The position numbers were made by a program, and so were the translations under genes. Of a DNA stretch of 64,000 nucleotides, positions 1 to 7,739 are shown one piece after another. Under the pieces are notes generated by a model. It was given only the letters and a program-made list of their open reading frames with translations, searched no databases and was not told the origin of the DNA. Numbering within the stretch: the first letter of the stretch is position 1; every line of letters begins with the position of its first letter. Where the stretch lies: assembly GCF_041080625.1 (NCBI RefSeq), contig NZ_CP163518.1, positions 4,092,001-4,156,000 on the forward strand. The letters are read 5' to 3'. The DNA comes from Streptomyces sp. CG1 (GTDB lineage: Bacteria; Actinomycetota; Actinomycetes; Streptomycetales; Streptomycetaceae).

Positions 1-2
1 GC

Positions 3-362
3 CCGTTCCCGGTAGCGGTGCTGCACTGGCCGGCGGGGGAGCTGTCCGAGCTGCTCTCGGCCTACCCGAGCCTGACCACGGAGTACCCCTCCCACGGAAC
101 CCACCTCGCGACCATAGAGTCAGCGCTGAGGGAGCTGTCGTCCTCAGGAACGGCCAACCTGGGCATCGTGACAGGCACGGTCCCGTCGTACGAGGCGTTC
201 GCGGCGTCGGAGGGCACGACACCGGAGGACGTGACGCTGTTGCCGCAGTATGCGACGACTTTGGCGGCGCGGGGGCGGGCGGTGGCTTGGCCGCCGCAGA
301 GGGGGGCGGGGTGTTGGTGTGGGGCGGGGGATGTCTATGCGGAGTGCCACGGGACTGAGTGA
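3..362 (+). CDS. SEC-C motif protein, C-terminal part (cut by window edge)
   Basis: The reading frame is open from the first bases of the window, so the gene begins upstream; the internal ATG at 18 is unlikely to be the start. The last 15 or so residues carry C-W-C-G-A-G-x2-Y-x2-C-H-G, which matches the zinc-binding SEC-C pattern (CxCxSGxxYxxCC/H) found at the end of SecA and of many small bacterial proteins of unknown role. The rest of the fragment matches nothing I recognise. The final 20 codons or so are G-rich and lie just before the stop. Function is unknown beyond probable zinc binding. Confidence 0.6.
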   Translation, partial: PFPVAVLHWPAGELSELLSAYPSLTTEYPSHGTHLATIESALRELSSSGTANLGIVTGTVPSYEAFAASEGTTPEDVTLLPQYATTLAARGRAVAWPPQRGAGCWCGAGDVYAECHGTE

Positions 363-413
363 CCCAGCTGCCCCAGCCCCGGCACCACATGCTGAGCGCG
401 CAAGGCCCTGGCC

Positions 414-1451
414 CTACGGCTGGCCAGGGCCACCGTGCCGTCGCCACCAATCTCGGTGGTAACTCACATACTCTTCGTGCACTTTATGCATCTTGTGGCG
501 GTTCAGCTTCGCTCTCACGTTTTCACCGAACACGCCAGCACGGACAATGATCGACCAATCCTCGTCGATAACGAGGGCACCGATGTCAAGGCGCACGTGG
601 CAATTAGGGCAGAGGCACAGGATGTTCCTCTCCACGTCCGGTCCATTATGCGGATTACCCAGCGGCTTTATATGAGCGCCCTCGCTATAGGGCTTTCCAT
701 CTGACCCCATCAAGCGCACGCCACACACTTGACACTCGTGCCGGTAAAGCTCCTTGACACGACGCGCTGCAGCAGCATCGCGCACAATACGCTGAACGGA
801 TGTGGCACGTGTCGCGGGGAACTTTTCGACGTTCGACCACTCACGCTCAGTCTGACCAGCGTCAAGTTCTTCCGCTTCTTCTCTCATCAACTCTTGCTGA
901 CGCACCAGCAGTGAGGCAAGCTTGCGCTCGGCGGAAGTCAACTCCTGGTCGGGAGTAGGTAGCCGCTCCAAATCAAACTGGCATATCTCTATGGGCGAGC
1001 CATCCGGAGCCGGCGACGCAGAGACGGCCGTACGAATCGCGGTGATCGCATACAACCCGTCGTACCTGTAGCTGTCAGGCAAAGAGTACCGCTCATCACC
1101 ATCGGGACCGCGGATAATGCGTATGGGGTAGGTTCGATCGAAGCTGAGTTTGAGAGCCGCGTTATCTCGGTACTCCCAAGACTGGCTCCGTATGAGCCTC
1201 TTACCGTCCTCGCTCTTGTCTTTAGTTGGGGAAGCGCCCGTGTACTTGACCCGGACCCATTCATCCTGGTCGTCTTCGTAACCACCGTTCAAGACGATCG
1301 CGTCCGAAACGTAGCTACCGTCGGCGTCTCTCAGGCGAGAGATACCCCGTTGCATGTCGCCATGCAGCTTGGCTCGCAGCACATCCGTCCGCCGCGGGAA
1401 GACCGCTCCCGGAACTACGTCTTCTATGTGACCGATGACTCGCTCTCCCAT
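414..1451 (-). CDS. SRA(YDG)-HNH modification-dependent restriction endonuclease (type IV-like)
   Basis: A predicted 345-residue nuclease that would cut DNA carrying modified bases. Residues about 10-160 form an SRA/YDG domain, seen from a conserved-looking N-terminal GxxVPGAVFPRR stretch and the family motif R-Y-D-G-L-Y near residue 130; SRA domains flip out 5-methylcytosine or related bases. Residues about 238-300 form an HNH domain: C-x2-C (240/243), A-H-I-K-P (His260), Asn276 and C-x2-C-H (281-285), so catalytic and zinc residues look intact. SRA-HNH proteins are known type IV enzymes of actinomycetes. I chose the second in-frame ATG (1451) because MGERV begins the recognisable domain; 1469 is possible. 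G+C and codon use are clearly lower than in the surrounding genes, which suggests recent transfer. No partner methylase is present, as expected for type IV enzymes. Confidence 0.85.
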   Translation of the reverse strand: MGERVIGHIEDVVPGAVFPRRTDVLRAKLHGDMQRGISRLRDADGSYVSDAIVLNGGYEDDQDEWVRVKYTGASPTKDKSEDGKRLIRSQSWEYRDNAALKLSFDRTYPIRIIRGPDGDERYSLPDSYRYDGLYAITAIRTAVSASPAPDGSPIEICQFDLERLPTPDQELTSAERKLASLLVRQQELMREEAEELDAGQTEREWSNVEKFPATRATSVQRIVRDAAAARRVKELYRHECQVCGVRLMGSDGKPYSEGAHIKPLGNPHNGPDVERNILCLCPNCHVRLDIGALVIDEDWSIIVRAGVFGENVRAKLNRHKMHKVHEEYVSYHRDWWRRHGGPGQP

Positions 1452-1575
1452 CACCCCATGGTGACGCAAGATGATCAGTCATGTCACACCTTTGCGCGGA
1501 TCTGGCTAGTCGCTGTCGGTAGATCACATAGTCCTTGAGGTCAGGCGTGTTAGAGCATGTCGGTACTCTGCACCC

Positions 1576-2238
1576 ATGATTCGCGCAGTCGTCTTCGACG
1601 TAGGTGAGTGCCTGGTAGACGAGACCCGGGAGTACGGGACCTGGGCCGACTGGCTGGGGGTGCCGCGGCACACCTTCCATGCGATGTTCGGGGCCGTGAT
1701 CGCTCAGGGGCGGGACTACCGGGAGGTCTTCCAGGAGTTTCGGCCGGGGTTCGACCTGTACGCGGAGCGGGAGAAGAGGGCCGCCGCGGGACGGTCGGAG
1801 ACGTTCGGAGAAGAGGATCTCTACAGCGATGTCCGCCCAGCTCTCGCCCAGCTCCGGGCGGCGGGGCTGTGGCTCGGCATCGCCGGGAACCAGACCGTGC
1901 GGGCCGGGCGGATACTGCGTGAGCTGTTCTCACGCGATGTGGACCTGATCGGCACCTCCGACGACTGGGGCGCCAGCAAGCCGGACCTCGCGTTCTTCAA
2001 GCGGGTCGCCGAGGCGGTGCCGTTCGACGTCGGAGAGATCCTTTACGTCGGGGATCGCTGCGACAACGACATCCGCCCGGCACACGAGGCAGGTATGCAC
2101 ACGGCGCTAGTGCATCGCGGGCCCTGGGCGACCATCCAGTGGAAGTCCCCTGAGCCTAGCGAGTTGCCTACGTTCCGGGTGGAGAGTCTCCTGGAACTGC
2201 CGGTGCTGATCGCCAAGTTCAACGACTCAGCGCGCTGA
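1576..2238 (+). CDS. HAD family hydrolase
   Basis: A 220-residue haloacid-dehalogenase-superfamily protein. Motif I is V-V-F-D-V-G-E (nucleophile Asp8); the usual second Asp at +2 is Gly, as in several HAD subfamilies. A helical cap occupies about residues 20-95. Motif III is the Lys in SKPDLAFF, and motif IV is Y-V-G-D-R-x-D-N-D near residue 160. Members hydrolyse phosphate esters or haloacids; the substrate cannot be told from sequence. The 3' end overlaps the convergent regulator pseudogene by 20 bp. The upstream neighbour is the low-G+C endonuclease on the other strand, so this gene probably has its own promoter. Confidence 0.85.
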   Translation: MIRAVVFDVGECLVDETREYGTWADWLGVPRHTFHAMFGAVIAQGRDYREVFQEFRPGFDLYAEREKRAAAGRSETFGEEDLYSDVRPALAQLRAAGLWLGIAGNQTVRAGRILRELFSRDVDLIGTSDDWGASKPDLAFFKRVAEAVPFDVGEILYVGDRCDNDIRPAHEAGMHTALVHRGPWATIQWKSPEPSELPTFRVESLLELPVLIAKFNDSAR

Positions 2239-3470
2239 GCGTCGTCGACCAGTCGTACAACCTGTCGTCAAGGTCACGTACACAGCGCTCGTGTTGGTAG
2301 GGCGCGAGCGCGCGGCGGACCTCGCGTACTCGGTCCATGCCGGTGGCGTACCAGGTGGCGGCTAGCTGATCCAGAGCCTTACCCGCATACTCGCAGGCCT
2401 GCTCCGGATTACCCGACGCGGCTTCCGCCGCCGCCAAGTCGCCGTAGATCACCGAGCGCTGCTTGTCCTCGGCGGGTGTCATCGCGGCCAGGGCCTGGAG
2501 CAGGCTCTCGCGGGCCTGCGGGAGGTGGCCCGCGATCATCTGCGTGTTTCCCTTGAAGGCGGCCAGACGGGCCGGAGAGAACCAGTCCATCCACTCCGGT
2601 GACGCGTGTTCGTTGCCAACCGCCAGAACGTCCTCGGCGTGCCCGATGAGGTGCAGTGCGGTGCGCGTGTTCCCGCACCGGGTTTCACATTCGGCTTCCA
2701 CCGCGTCGAGCCACGCGAGGAATTCGGCTGATGCCGAGGTGCGTCGGGCGTAGGTGCGAGCTGCGGTCATCCTCTCCAGGGCTCCGTCACGGTCTGCCAC
2801 CCAGCCGGGGACGAATGCCATGTGCGCGAGGATTGCCGAGCCGAGCAGCGGATCACCGGCCTCGCCCGCAGCTTGCAGCGCCAGGAGGAGGGTGGCGTTC
2901 GCTGAACTTGGTTCGCGGAGGTCGAAGAACTCGATCCGGCCCGCCAGGAGGTAGGTCTCTGCCAGTGCGGCCGCGACCGTTCGACGCGTCGAGCCCAAGG
3001 TGTCCGGGAGCAATGCGCAACCTAGCCGCGCATGAGCGACAACAGCCGGGTGGAGTTGGGGTGGCGCGACGGACCAGTAAAGCCTCCGGTGAGACCGAGT
3101 GACCGCCTGGAAGTCGGAGCCGGCCGTTGCGGGTTGCGGCGCCGCAGCGGCTCGACGCGACAGGGACGCCACACCCAAAGCAGCCGTGCCCCCGGCCACC
3201 ACACCGCGTCGCGTGAGCTCCGTGCGCTGCGAGCCATCAGCGCCCCACGGAGGCGTGAATCCGAGTGTCTCCATGCTTTGTCCCAACAGGTGAACCAGCA
3301 CCCGCTGGCAGTCCGGCTGCGGCCAGGGCGGACTGTCCGACTCCCAGCGGCGAACCTGTCTTACTCCGATCGAAAGCCCTCGCATGCCGATGTCTTCGGC
3401 GTGCTGGGTCAGAGCCTCTGCCAAGTCCTGCTGGGAGTTGTATCCGGCGGCTACTCGAGCGGCCTTGAGT
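2219..3470 (-). pseudogene. XRE/TPR-type transcriptional regulator, 3' part severed by an insertion sequence
   Basis: This frame encodes all but the first nine residues of a Streptomyces-type regulator: an N-terminal helix-turn-helix (LKAARVAAGYNSQQDLAEAL, ending near RQVRRWES), a twin-Arg-like hydrophobic stretch (RRGVVAGGTAALGV), then about 300 residues of helical tetratricopeptide-like repeats. The frame meets a stop inside the inserted element just past 3470. The missing start lies beyond it at 4933 (see that entry); joining both parts gives about 425 residues. A TTG at 3424 could start a 401-residue product, but that would remove the first helix of the DNA-binding domain, so I regard the gene as inactivated. 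The 3' end overlaps the HAD gene by 20 bp. Confidence 0.8.
3463..3470. repeat. Target-site duplication, left copy
   Basis: CCTTGAGT directly abuts the left inverted repeat of the element. The matching copy on the other side is CCTTGAAGT (4899-4907), the same apart from one extra A. An 8-bp duplication is usual for the IS256 family. The single-base difference suggests drift since insertion. Confidence 0.7.
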
Positions 3471-3494
3471 GGTCACGTCCGCTGGAGTGGTGTA
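3471..3494. repeat. IS256-family terminal inverted repeat, left
   Basis: It begins GGTCACGTCC and ends AGTGGTGTA. Compared with the reverse complement of 4875-4898, 18 of 24 positions match, including the whole inner block AGTGGTGTA. Confidence 0.8.
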
Positions 3495-3526
3495 TCAACG
3501 GCCACTCGGTGATCTCTTCTTTGAGG

Positions 3527-4765
3527 CTATGCGGTGAGTTCGGTCGGGAGGACGGTGTCGCCGGTTTCTGACTCGATCGGGTGGAGGCGGGCCTTGGCGA
3601 GCAGGTCGAGTCCCATGTAGCGGCGGGCCTCGGTCCACTCGTCGTTCTGCTCGGCCAGCACCGCGCCGACCAGGCGGATCAGGGCCGTGCGGTCGGGGAA
3701 GATGCCGACCACGTCGGTGCGGCGGCGGATCTCCTTGTTGAGCCGTTCCTGCGGATTGTTCGACCAGATCTGCCGCCAGATCTCGCGCGGGAATGCGGTG
3801 AACGCCAGGACGTCGCCCTGAGCGGCGTCCAAGTGGGCCGCGGCTTTGGGGAACTTGGCTTCCAGGGCATCGAGGACGTTCCGCATCTGGGCCTGGACGG
3901 CATCGGTGTCAGGCTGTTCGAAGACGGTCCGCAGCAGCGTGGCCACCCACGGCTGGGCCGACTTGGGCACCTGGCTCAGCAGCGCGCGGGCGTAGTGAGT
4001 ACGACATCGCTGCCAGCTCGCGCCGGGCAGAGTCGCGCCGATTGCGTTGACCAGGCCCATGTGCGCGTCGGAGATGACCAGTTGGACGCCGGACAGGCCG
4101 CGGGCGATCAGCGAGCGCAGGAAGGCCAGCCAGCCGGCGCCGTCCTCGGCGGTGGCCACGTCCAGGCCGAGGATCTCGCGGTGCCCGTCGGCATTTACGC
4201 CGACCGCGATCAGTGCGTGGACGTTGATGATGCGGCCGCCCTCGCGGACTTTCTGCGTGAGTGCGTCCACCCAGACGAACGCGTAGGGGCCGGCGTCCAG
4301 GGGGCGGTTACGGAAGGCTGTGACCTGTTCGTCCAGGTGCTTGGCCATGGCGCTGACCTGGGACTTCGATAGCTGGGTGACGCCGAGGCTCTCGGCGAGC
4401 TTTTCCACTCGGCGGGTCGAGACACCGAGCAGGTAGGCGGTGGCGACCACGCTGATGAGGGCCTGCTCGGCCCGCCGCCTGCGTTCCAGCAGCCAGTGCG
4501 GGAAGTAACTCCCGCTGCGCAGCTTGGGGATGGCCAGTTCGATCGTGCCCGCCCTCGTGTCCCACTCGCGCGGGCGGTAGCCGTTGCGGTGGTTGACTCT
4601 CTCGTCGCTGACCTGGCCGTATTCGGCATTGCAGAGGGCATCCGCCTCCGCGGACATGAGTGCGTCGGCGAACGTCTTGACCATCGCGCGCAGCAGATCG
4701 GGACTCGCCGCGGCGAGGTTGTCCTCGGCGAGGGCGTGCAGGGGCAGACTGTCGGGTGCGGTCAT
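3527..4765 (-). CDS. IS256-family transposase
   Basis: A 412-residue DDE transposase of the mutator/IS256 type that would cut and paste the surrounding element. Catalytic acids appear as Asp167 (F-V-W-V-D-A-L), Asp233 (V-I-S-D-A-H) and a Glu at 340 or 345 in the signature N-P-Q-E-R-L-N-K-E-I-R-R-R-T-D-V-V-G-I-F-P. The C-x2-H pair (Cys254, His257) typical of the family lies between the second Asp and the Glu. An N-terminal helical DNA-binding region precedes the catalytic core. Length equals that of active relatives and there are no stops or frameshifts. The start ATG is preceded by GAAGGAGA at proper spacing. Confidence 0.95.
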   Translation of the reverse strand: MTAPDSLPLHALAEDNLAAASPDLLRAMVKTFADALMSAEADALCNAEYGQVSDERVNHRNGYRPREWDTRAGTIELAIPKLRSGSYFPHWLLERRRRAEQALISVVATAYLLGVSTRRVEKLAESLGVTQLSKSQVSAMAKHLDEQVTAFRNRPLDAGPYAFVWVDALTQKVREGGRIINVHALIAVGVNADGHREILGLDVATAEDGAGWLAFLRSLIARGLSGVQLVISDAHMGLVNAIGATLPGASWQRCRTHYARALLSQVPKSAQPWVATLLRTVFEQPDTDAVQAQMRNVLDALEAKFPKAAAHLDAAQGDVLAFTAFPREIWRQIWSNNPQERLNKEIRRRTDVVGIFPDRTALIRLVGAVLAEQNDEWTEARRYMGLDLLAKARLHPIESETGDTVLPTELTA

Positions 4766-4874
4766 CGTGCTGATCTCCTTCGGGCTTCGACACCTCGAAG
4801 ATCAGCCGGTGGCCGTTCATCTATGCGGGCCTCATCCCAACGCCGGAGCAAACCCCCGGATCAGGTCGAACCCG

Positions 4875-4898
4875 TACACCACTTCCCTGGACGCAACC
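4875..4898. repeat. IS256-family terminal inverted repeat, right
   Basis: Read on the minus strand it begins GGTTGCGTCC and ends AGTGGTGTA, mirroring the left repeat. The next base (4899) starts the right copy of the target duplication. Confidence 0.8.
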
Positions 4899-4933
4899 CC
4901 TTGAAGTCGGACGTTGCCGGTGGGCCTGGGCAC
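4899..4933 (-). pseudogene. 5' fragment of the disrupted XRE/TPR regulator
   Basis: GTG at 4933 opens the frame M-P-R-P-T-G-N-V-R and then runs into the insertion sequence. On the other side of the element the same frame continues as L-K-A-A-R-V-A-A-G-Y, which is how such Streptomyces regulators normally begin. A strong ribosome binding site (AGGAGGT) sits six bases upstream of the GTG. Together with 2219-3470 this restores a single gene of about 425 codons. The duplication copy here has one extra base, so precise excision of the element alone would leave a frameshift unless one clean copy is used. Confidence 0.75.
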
Positions 4934-4939
4934 GTGGAC

Positions 4940-4946
4940 ACCTCCT
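4940..4946 (-). promoter_or_regulatory. Ribosome binding site of the disrupted regulator
   Basis: AGGAGGT on the minus strand, six bases before GTG at 4933. This decides the native start of the interrupted regulator and shows that the gene's translation signal is now stranded outside the element. Confidence 0.65.
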
Positions 4947-5126
4947 GCTGCGACTCCTTCAACACTCTCACACCCCGTCCTCTATTGGGCGTAGTTTCCC
5001 CCACAGGGGTTCATCAAGGACCTATTGACGTCCTACCTGCGACCTCTCCAAGTCCTAGATCGGGCGAATGAGTTGCTGGACGCTTAGGCGCGTGCTCGAC
5101 CGGAGCTCAGCACTGGAGGTGGTCCA

Positions 5127-5663
5127 TTGGATACGCAAGAGGCTTTGGACAGAGCGGTTGGCGAATGGCTCGCCCGCACCCACCCGACACCCGAGCAGGC
5201 ACAGGCGGAGTGGGCGACTCAAGGCGTCGCGTTACTGCCTCTCGGAGTTCGGTTCGCCGCCGTACGCATGCCCGGAGACGTTGTGCACGCCGCTGTGGGT
5301 TCGCATGACCCCGACCAGGTGGCTCCTGCGCTTGGTGAGTCGCTGGGAGGCTCGATCATCTACGACCGTCGCGCCCTGGGCGAGACGTACTACGCGCTGA
5401 TTCAGGCGCACGCCGGTCTGGTCTGGGCGTACAGCGACTTTGCCACGTGCCTAGGGGAGGGCACGTATCTCGGAGTACCGCGACTCGACCAGCAACAGCC
5501 GCCGGGCACGTACTGGGTGATCCCACCTCGCTACGAGGGTGACCTGTGCGCACCTCGGTCGATCATCGCTCTCATCGGAACGGGGCGGGCGCGGCAAGCT
5601 GCCGAAGGGTGGGTCGGTCGTACTGATTCCAAGAACATCCTGAAGGAGGCTGCTCGTGCCTGA
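5127..5663 (+). CDS. Conserved Streptomyces-type protein of unknown function
   Basis: A 178-residue protein that I cannot assign. The TTG start is chosen because GGAGG lies seven bases upstream and no better in-frame start exists. It is soluble, with a hydrophobic core around residues 30-50 and a C-terminal stretch (GDLCAPRSIIALIGTGRAR) that looks conserved. Codon 36 is TTA (5232-5234), so translation should depend on the bldA tRNA. Its stop overlaps the next gene's start by eight bases, so it heads a translationally coupled four-gene set. The divergent neighbour is the disrupted XRE regulator, which could have controlled this cassette. Confidence 0.7.
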   Translation: MDTQEALDRAVGEWLARTHPTPEQAQAEWATQGVALLPLGVRFAAVRMPGDVVHAAVGSHDPDQVAPALGESLGGSIIYDRRALGETYYALIQAHAGLVWAYSDFATCLGEGTYLGVPRLDQQQPPGTYWVIPPRYEGDLCAPRSIIALIGTGRARQAAEGWVGRTDSKNILKEAARA

Positions 5664-6192
5664 GGCTGGCGCTGATCCCATCCACATGGACGGCGACGAG
5701 TGGAAGGCGTACTTCCGCGACTTCAAGCGTTCCGCCTTCCGGCTCGAAGCGCACCAGACATACACGATGCCTGGCGAGGCTGAGTCCTTCCGCACCTTCC
5801 TGGCGGGCGAGCCCATGCCGGAGGGCTTCAATGAGCCCTGGCATCAGACGATCAGGGGACACGCGGCGGCGGGACGGACGATGACGCGAGCCAAGATCGT
5901 GCGTCGGCCACTCACGCCGTACAGCCGCTACCTCTTCGCCTGGGCCACCCCCGGGAACATTGCGGCTGGGGAGGACTACCACATCGTCGATCTGACCGAC
6001 CAGCCGAATCCGGGGCTGCCGGAACAGGACTTCTGGATGTTCGACGAGACGATCGTCGTTCACCTCAACTATCGCCCTGACGGAACCCAGATCAATCGGG
6101 AACTGATCCAAGACCCGGACATCGGCAAGTATCTCGCGTGGCGAGAGCTCGCAGTAGAAAGCGCCATGCCGTTCAGTGCCTATCGAACTTGA
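5656..6192 (+). CDS. DUF6879 family protein
   Basis: A 178-residue protein resembling the DUF6879 family common in Streptomyces. Family-like features are W-K-A-Y-F-R-D-F-K-R-S-A-F-R-L-E near the N-terminus (about 16-31) followed by E-x-E-S-F-R-T-F-L-A-G, and a later Asp/aromatic-rich part (D-F-W-M-F-D-E-T). Family function is unknown; members tend to sit beside XRE regulators and DUF397 genes, as here. The GTG start overlaps the previous stop and has AAGGAGG at 5643-5649. The end overlaps the next small frame by 17 bases. Confidence 0.75.
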   Translation: MPEAGADPIHMDGDEWKAYFRDFKRSAFRLEAHQTYTMPGEAESFRTFLAGEPMPEGFNEPWHQTIRGHAAAGRTMTRAKIVRRPLTPYSRYLFAWATPGNIAAGEDYHIVDLTDQPNPGLPEQDFWMFDETIVVHLNYRPDGTQINRELIQDPDIGKYLAWRELAVESAMPFSAYRT

Positions 6193-6295
6193 ATTACAAG
6201 CCAGGAAGAACGCGCGCTTCGAGAAAGACCACAGCACCGTAGCTGACTCGAACGTGCAGTTGCGCAGGCACCTGGCAGAGGCGCACGCGTCGTGA
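6176..6295 (+). CDS. Small TTA-containing protein linking two cassette genes
   Basis: A 39-residue frame (V-P-I-E-L-E-L-Q-A-R... ending R-R-H-L-A-E-A-H-A-S) that begins inside the DUF6879 gene and ends in TGA overlapping the next gene's GTG (GTGA at 6292-6295). It is highly charged and probably helical. Codon 7 is TTA (6194-6196), a second bldA-dependent codon in this cassette. Overlap at both ends argues that it is translated, either as a small protein or as a coupling device. I know no family for it. Confidence 0.5.
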   Translation: MPIELELQARKNARFEKDHSTVADSNVQLRRHLAEAHAS

Positions 6296-6489
6296 GCCAC
6301 ACAGAGGAAACCGGGCTCTTTACCCATAGCCCGCTCATGACCATTCATGTCTCGCGAGACTCCGGGAAGACCTGGGGGCCCGAAGAGACCGTATTCGCCA
6401 CGGATGACCTTCCGCCCCTGATCACCACCGAGTGGCCGCCGTGTCAGTGCCGCCGCTGCGGCGGGCGTGGCAAGGGCTCCGGGCGCTGA
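6292..6489 (+). CDS. Small protein with C-x-C-x2-C tail
   Basis: A 65-residue protein whose GTG shares bases with the stop of the preceding 39-codon frame. It contains S-R-D-S-G-K-T-W-G-P-E-E and ends in a Cys cluster (P-C-Q-C-R-R-C-G-G-R-G), possibly metal binding. Similar small proteins of unknown role occur in Streptomyces. Direct overlap suggests that its level is tied to the genes before it. Last gene of the coupled cassette. Confidence 0.6.
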   Translation: MSHTEETGLFTHSPLMTIHVSRDSGKTWGPEETVFATDDLPPLITTEWPPCQCRRCGGRGKGSGR

Positions 6490-6575
6490 AGCGCGCGCCC
6501 CCATATGAACTCCCGCCCGCCGAGGGCGGCGGCGGTCGGTCATGGCCGCGATCAGTTGAGCAGAAAGGTGAAGTG

Positions 6576-6800
6576 ATGCTGGACGGAACCAAGTTGTACG
6601 GGATCGACATCAGCGGAGCCTCCTTCGTGAAGGCGTGTGGAGGGCCCTGTACCGAGGGGTGCGTGACGCTCGCCCGGATCGGGGACGACGCCTGGGCGCT
6701 GGGAGACAGCAAGCGGCCGGCGATGGAGCCGTTGCGGTTCACGACGGAGGAGTTGGCCGTGGCCGGTATCGATCCGGCGAGGTTCGGGCTGTCCGTCTGA
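6576..6800 (+). CDS. DUF397 domain protein
   Basis: A 74-residue protein. The DUF397 signature is visible as a Gly/Cys-containing N-terminal part (S-F-V-K-A-C-G-G-P-C), a middle A-W-A-L-G-D-S-K-R-P and the C-terminal L-R-F-T-T-E-E-L. DUF397 proteins are small partners found next to XRE-type regulators in Streptomyces (the whiJ/bldB-like setting), acting with them in development or antibiotic control. Here the likely partner regulator is the one broken by the insertion sequence. ATG at 6576 follows AAAGGTGA. Confidence 0.75.
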   Translation: MLDGTKLYGIDISGASFVKACGGPCTEGCVTLARIGDDAWALGDSKRPAMEPLRFTTEELAVAGIDPARFGLSV

Positions 6801-6881
6801 TGCCCCTGACCGGTCCCGGATTCCGTGTGGAGGCCGGGACCGGTCCCCCTCTCGACCTTCGACACCCGACAGGAACGACTG

Positions 6882-7346
6882 GTGCATCACCACGGCTATC
6901 TATGGGTGGGGGCGAAAGAGCGTTTTGATCAGGAAGCCCTCCGGCGGCCTCCGTATCCCGAGCCGCCGCCGGCCGGGGGCAAGCCGGAGCTGATGCAGCG
7001 CTACCGCGAAGTCGTAGCGGAGTTCCCGACCGTGGACCTTCCTCCGCTGGAGACGGCGTACTGGCTAGTCAAACCACGATCACTGGTGCGGGGCACGTGG
7101 GACGAGGCCAAGGACGCCGCCGCCTGGGTCGGGGCGCGTGTGGCCGCGTATGCGCCCCGGTTCGCCTCCGAATGGCAGCGGAACTTCGCGGATCTCGCAG
7201 TACTGGTCAACTCCGCTACTGCCAAGCTGAGTTCGGGTGACGACGTAGCGCTCGGGTTCTACCTCGAACACCCCTCATACCTGTCGCTTGCGGTGGTGAC
7301 GTGTTCTCCGAACCGTGCGAGGCCTGAACTGACGTGTCCCCTGTGA
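6882..7346 (+). CDS. Conserved Streptomyces-type protein of unknown function
   Basis: A protein of about 154 residues if started at GTG 6882 (M-H-H-H-G-Y-L-W-V-G), which has AGGAA eight bases upstream; the longer frame from 6825 lacks a binding site. Visible features are the His-rich start, a Pro-rich segment (P-Y-P-E-P-P-P) and a Trp/Arg-rich helical middle. The end T-C-S-P-N-R-A-R-P-E-L-T-C-P-L has two Cys residues. I do not recognise a named domain. It follows the DUF397 gene on the same strand. Confidence 0.65.
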   Translation: MHHHGYLWVGAKERFDQEALRRPPYPEPPPAGGKPELMQRYREVVAEFPTVDLPPLETAYWLVKPRSLVRGTWDEAKDAAAWVGARVAAYAPRFASEWQRNFADLAVLVNSATAKLSSGDDVALGFYLEHPSYLSLAVVTCSPNRARPELTCPL

Positions 7347-7739
7347 ACAAGCGCTCCGCGGACCGCCGTATTTCCGCTTGCCGACATGCGCGTGGACGAG
7401 CGCCTGGCCGCCGAGGAGAGCGGTCCGGGCACGCCATCGCTCCAGGCCGGTGATGCACGGCTCGACAGTGGTGCGCCACTGGTGGGCACGCAGCCGAAGA
7501 GCGGTTGTTCGTCGCCCCGGCGGCCGTGGCGTAGGCGGCCGCTCGGTCGACCCGGCGAAAGGGGAATTACCGCCCGGATGCCACACTTTCGTCAGTTCGT
7601 ATGATTTCGGGATGCTGCCGTTACGTGATCACAATACCGGCGCGCCTCCATCCCCATTGGGGTATTTTCTCACTAATCTCCATAACCGCAAGCGGTCGAC
7701 CTGTCACTGACCGTATCCGTACGCACATCTGGAGATGAC
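7347..7739. other. Non-coding stretch before the small secreted protein gene
   Basis: About 390 bases with no convincing gene. The first 240 bases have short overlapping frames in several phases without family resemblance. The last 130 bases are AT-richer and hold two short hairpins, CCCCATTGGGG near 7651 and ACCGCAAGCGGT near 7687, about 80 and 45 bases before the next ATG. They look like the promoter/leader of the secreted protein gene. Confidence 0.4.

Larger units (their letters stand above)
3471..4898 (-). mobile_element. IS256-family insertion sequence, complete (1,428 bp)
   Basis: The element is bounded by 24-bp imperfect terminal inverted repeats (3471-3494 and 4875-4898, 18 of 24 matching) and flanked by a near-identical 8-bp target duplication. 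It carries one intact transposase gene of full family length. It sits between codons of an XRE/TPR regulator gene: codons 1-9 lie right of the element and the rest left. Ends and duplication are still recognisable, so the insertion is fairly recent and may still be mobile. Confidence 0.88.

Noticed and set aside
3422..3424. TTG start for a 401-residue regulator
   Set aside because: The conserved HTH start lies upstream and joins to the fragment beyond the insertion, so this is not the native start.
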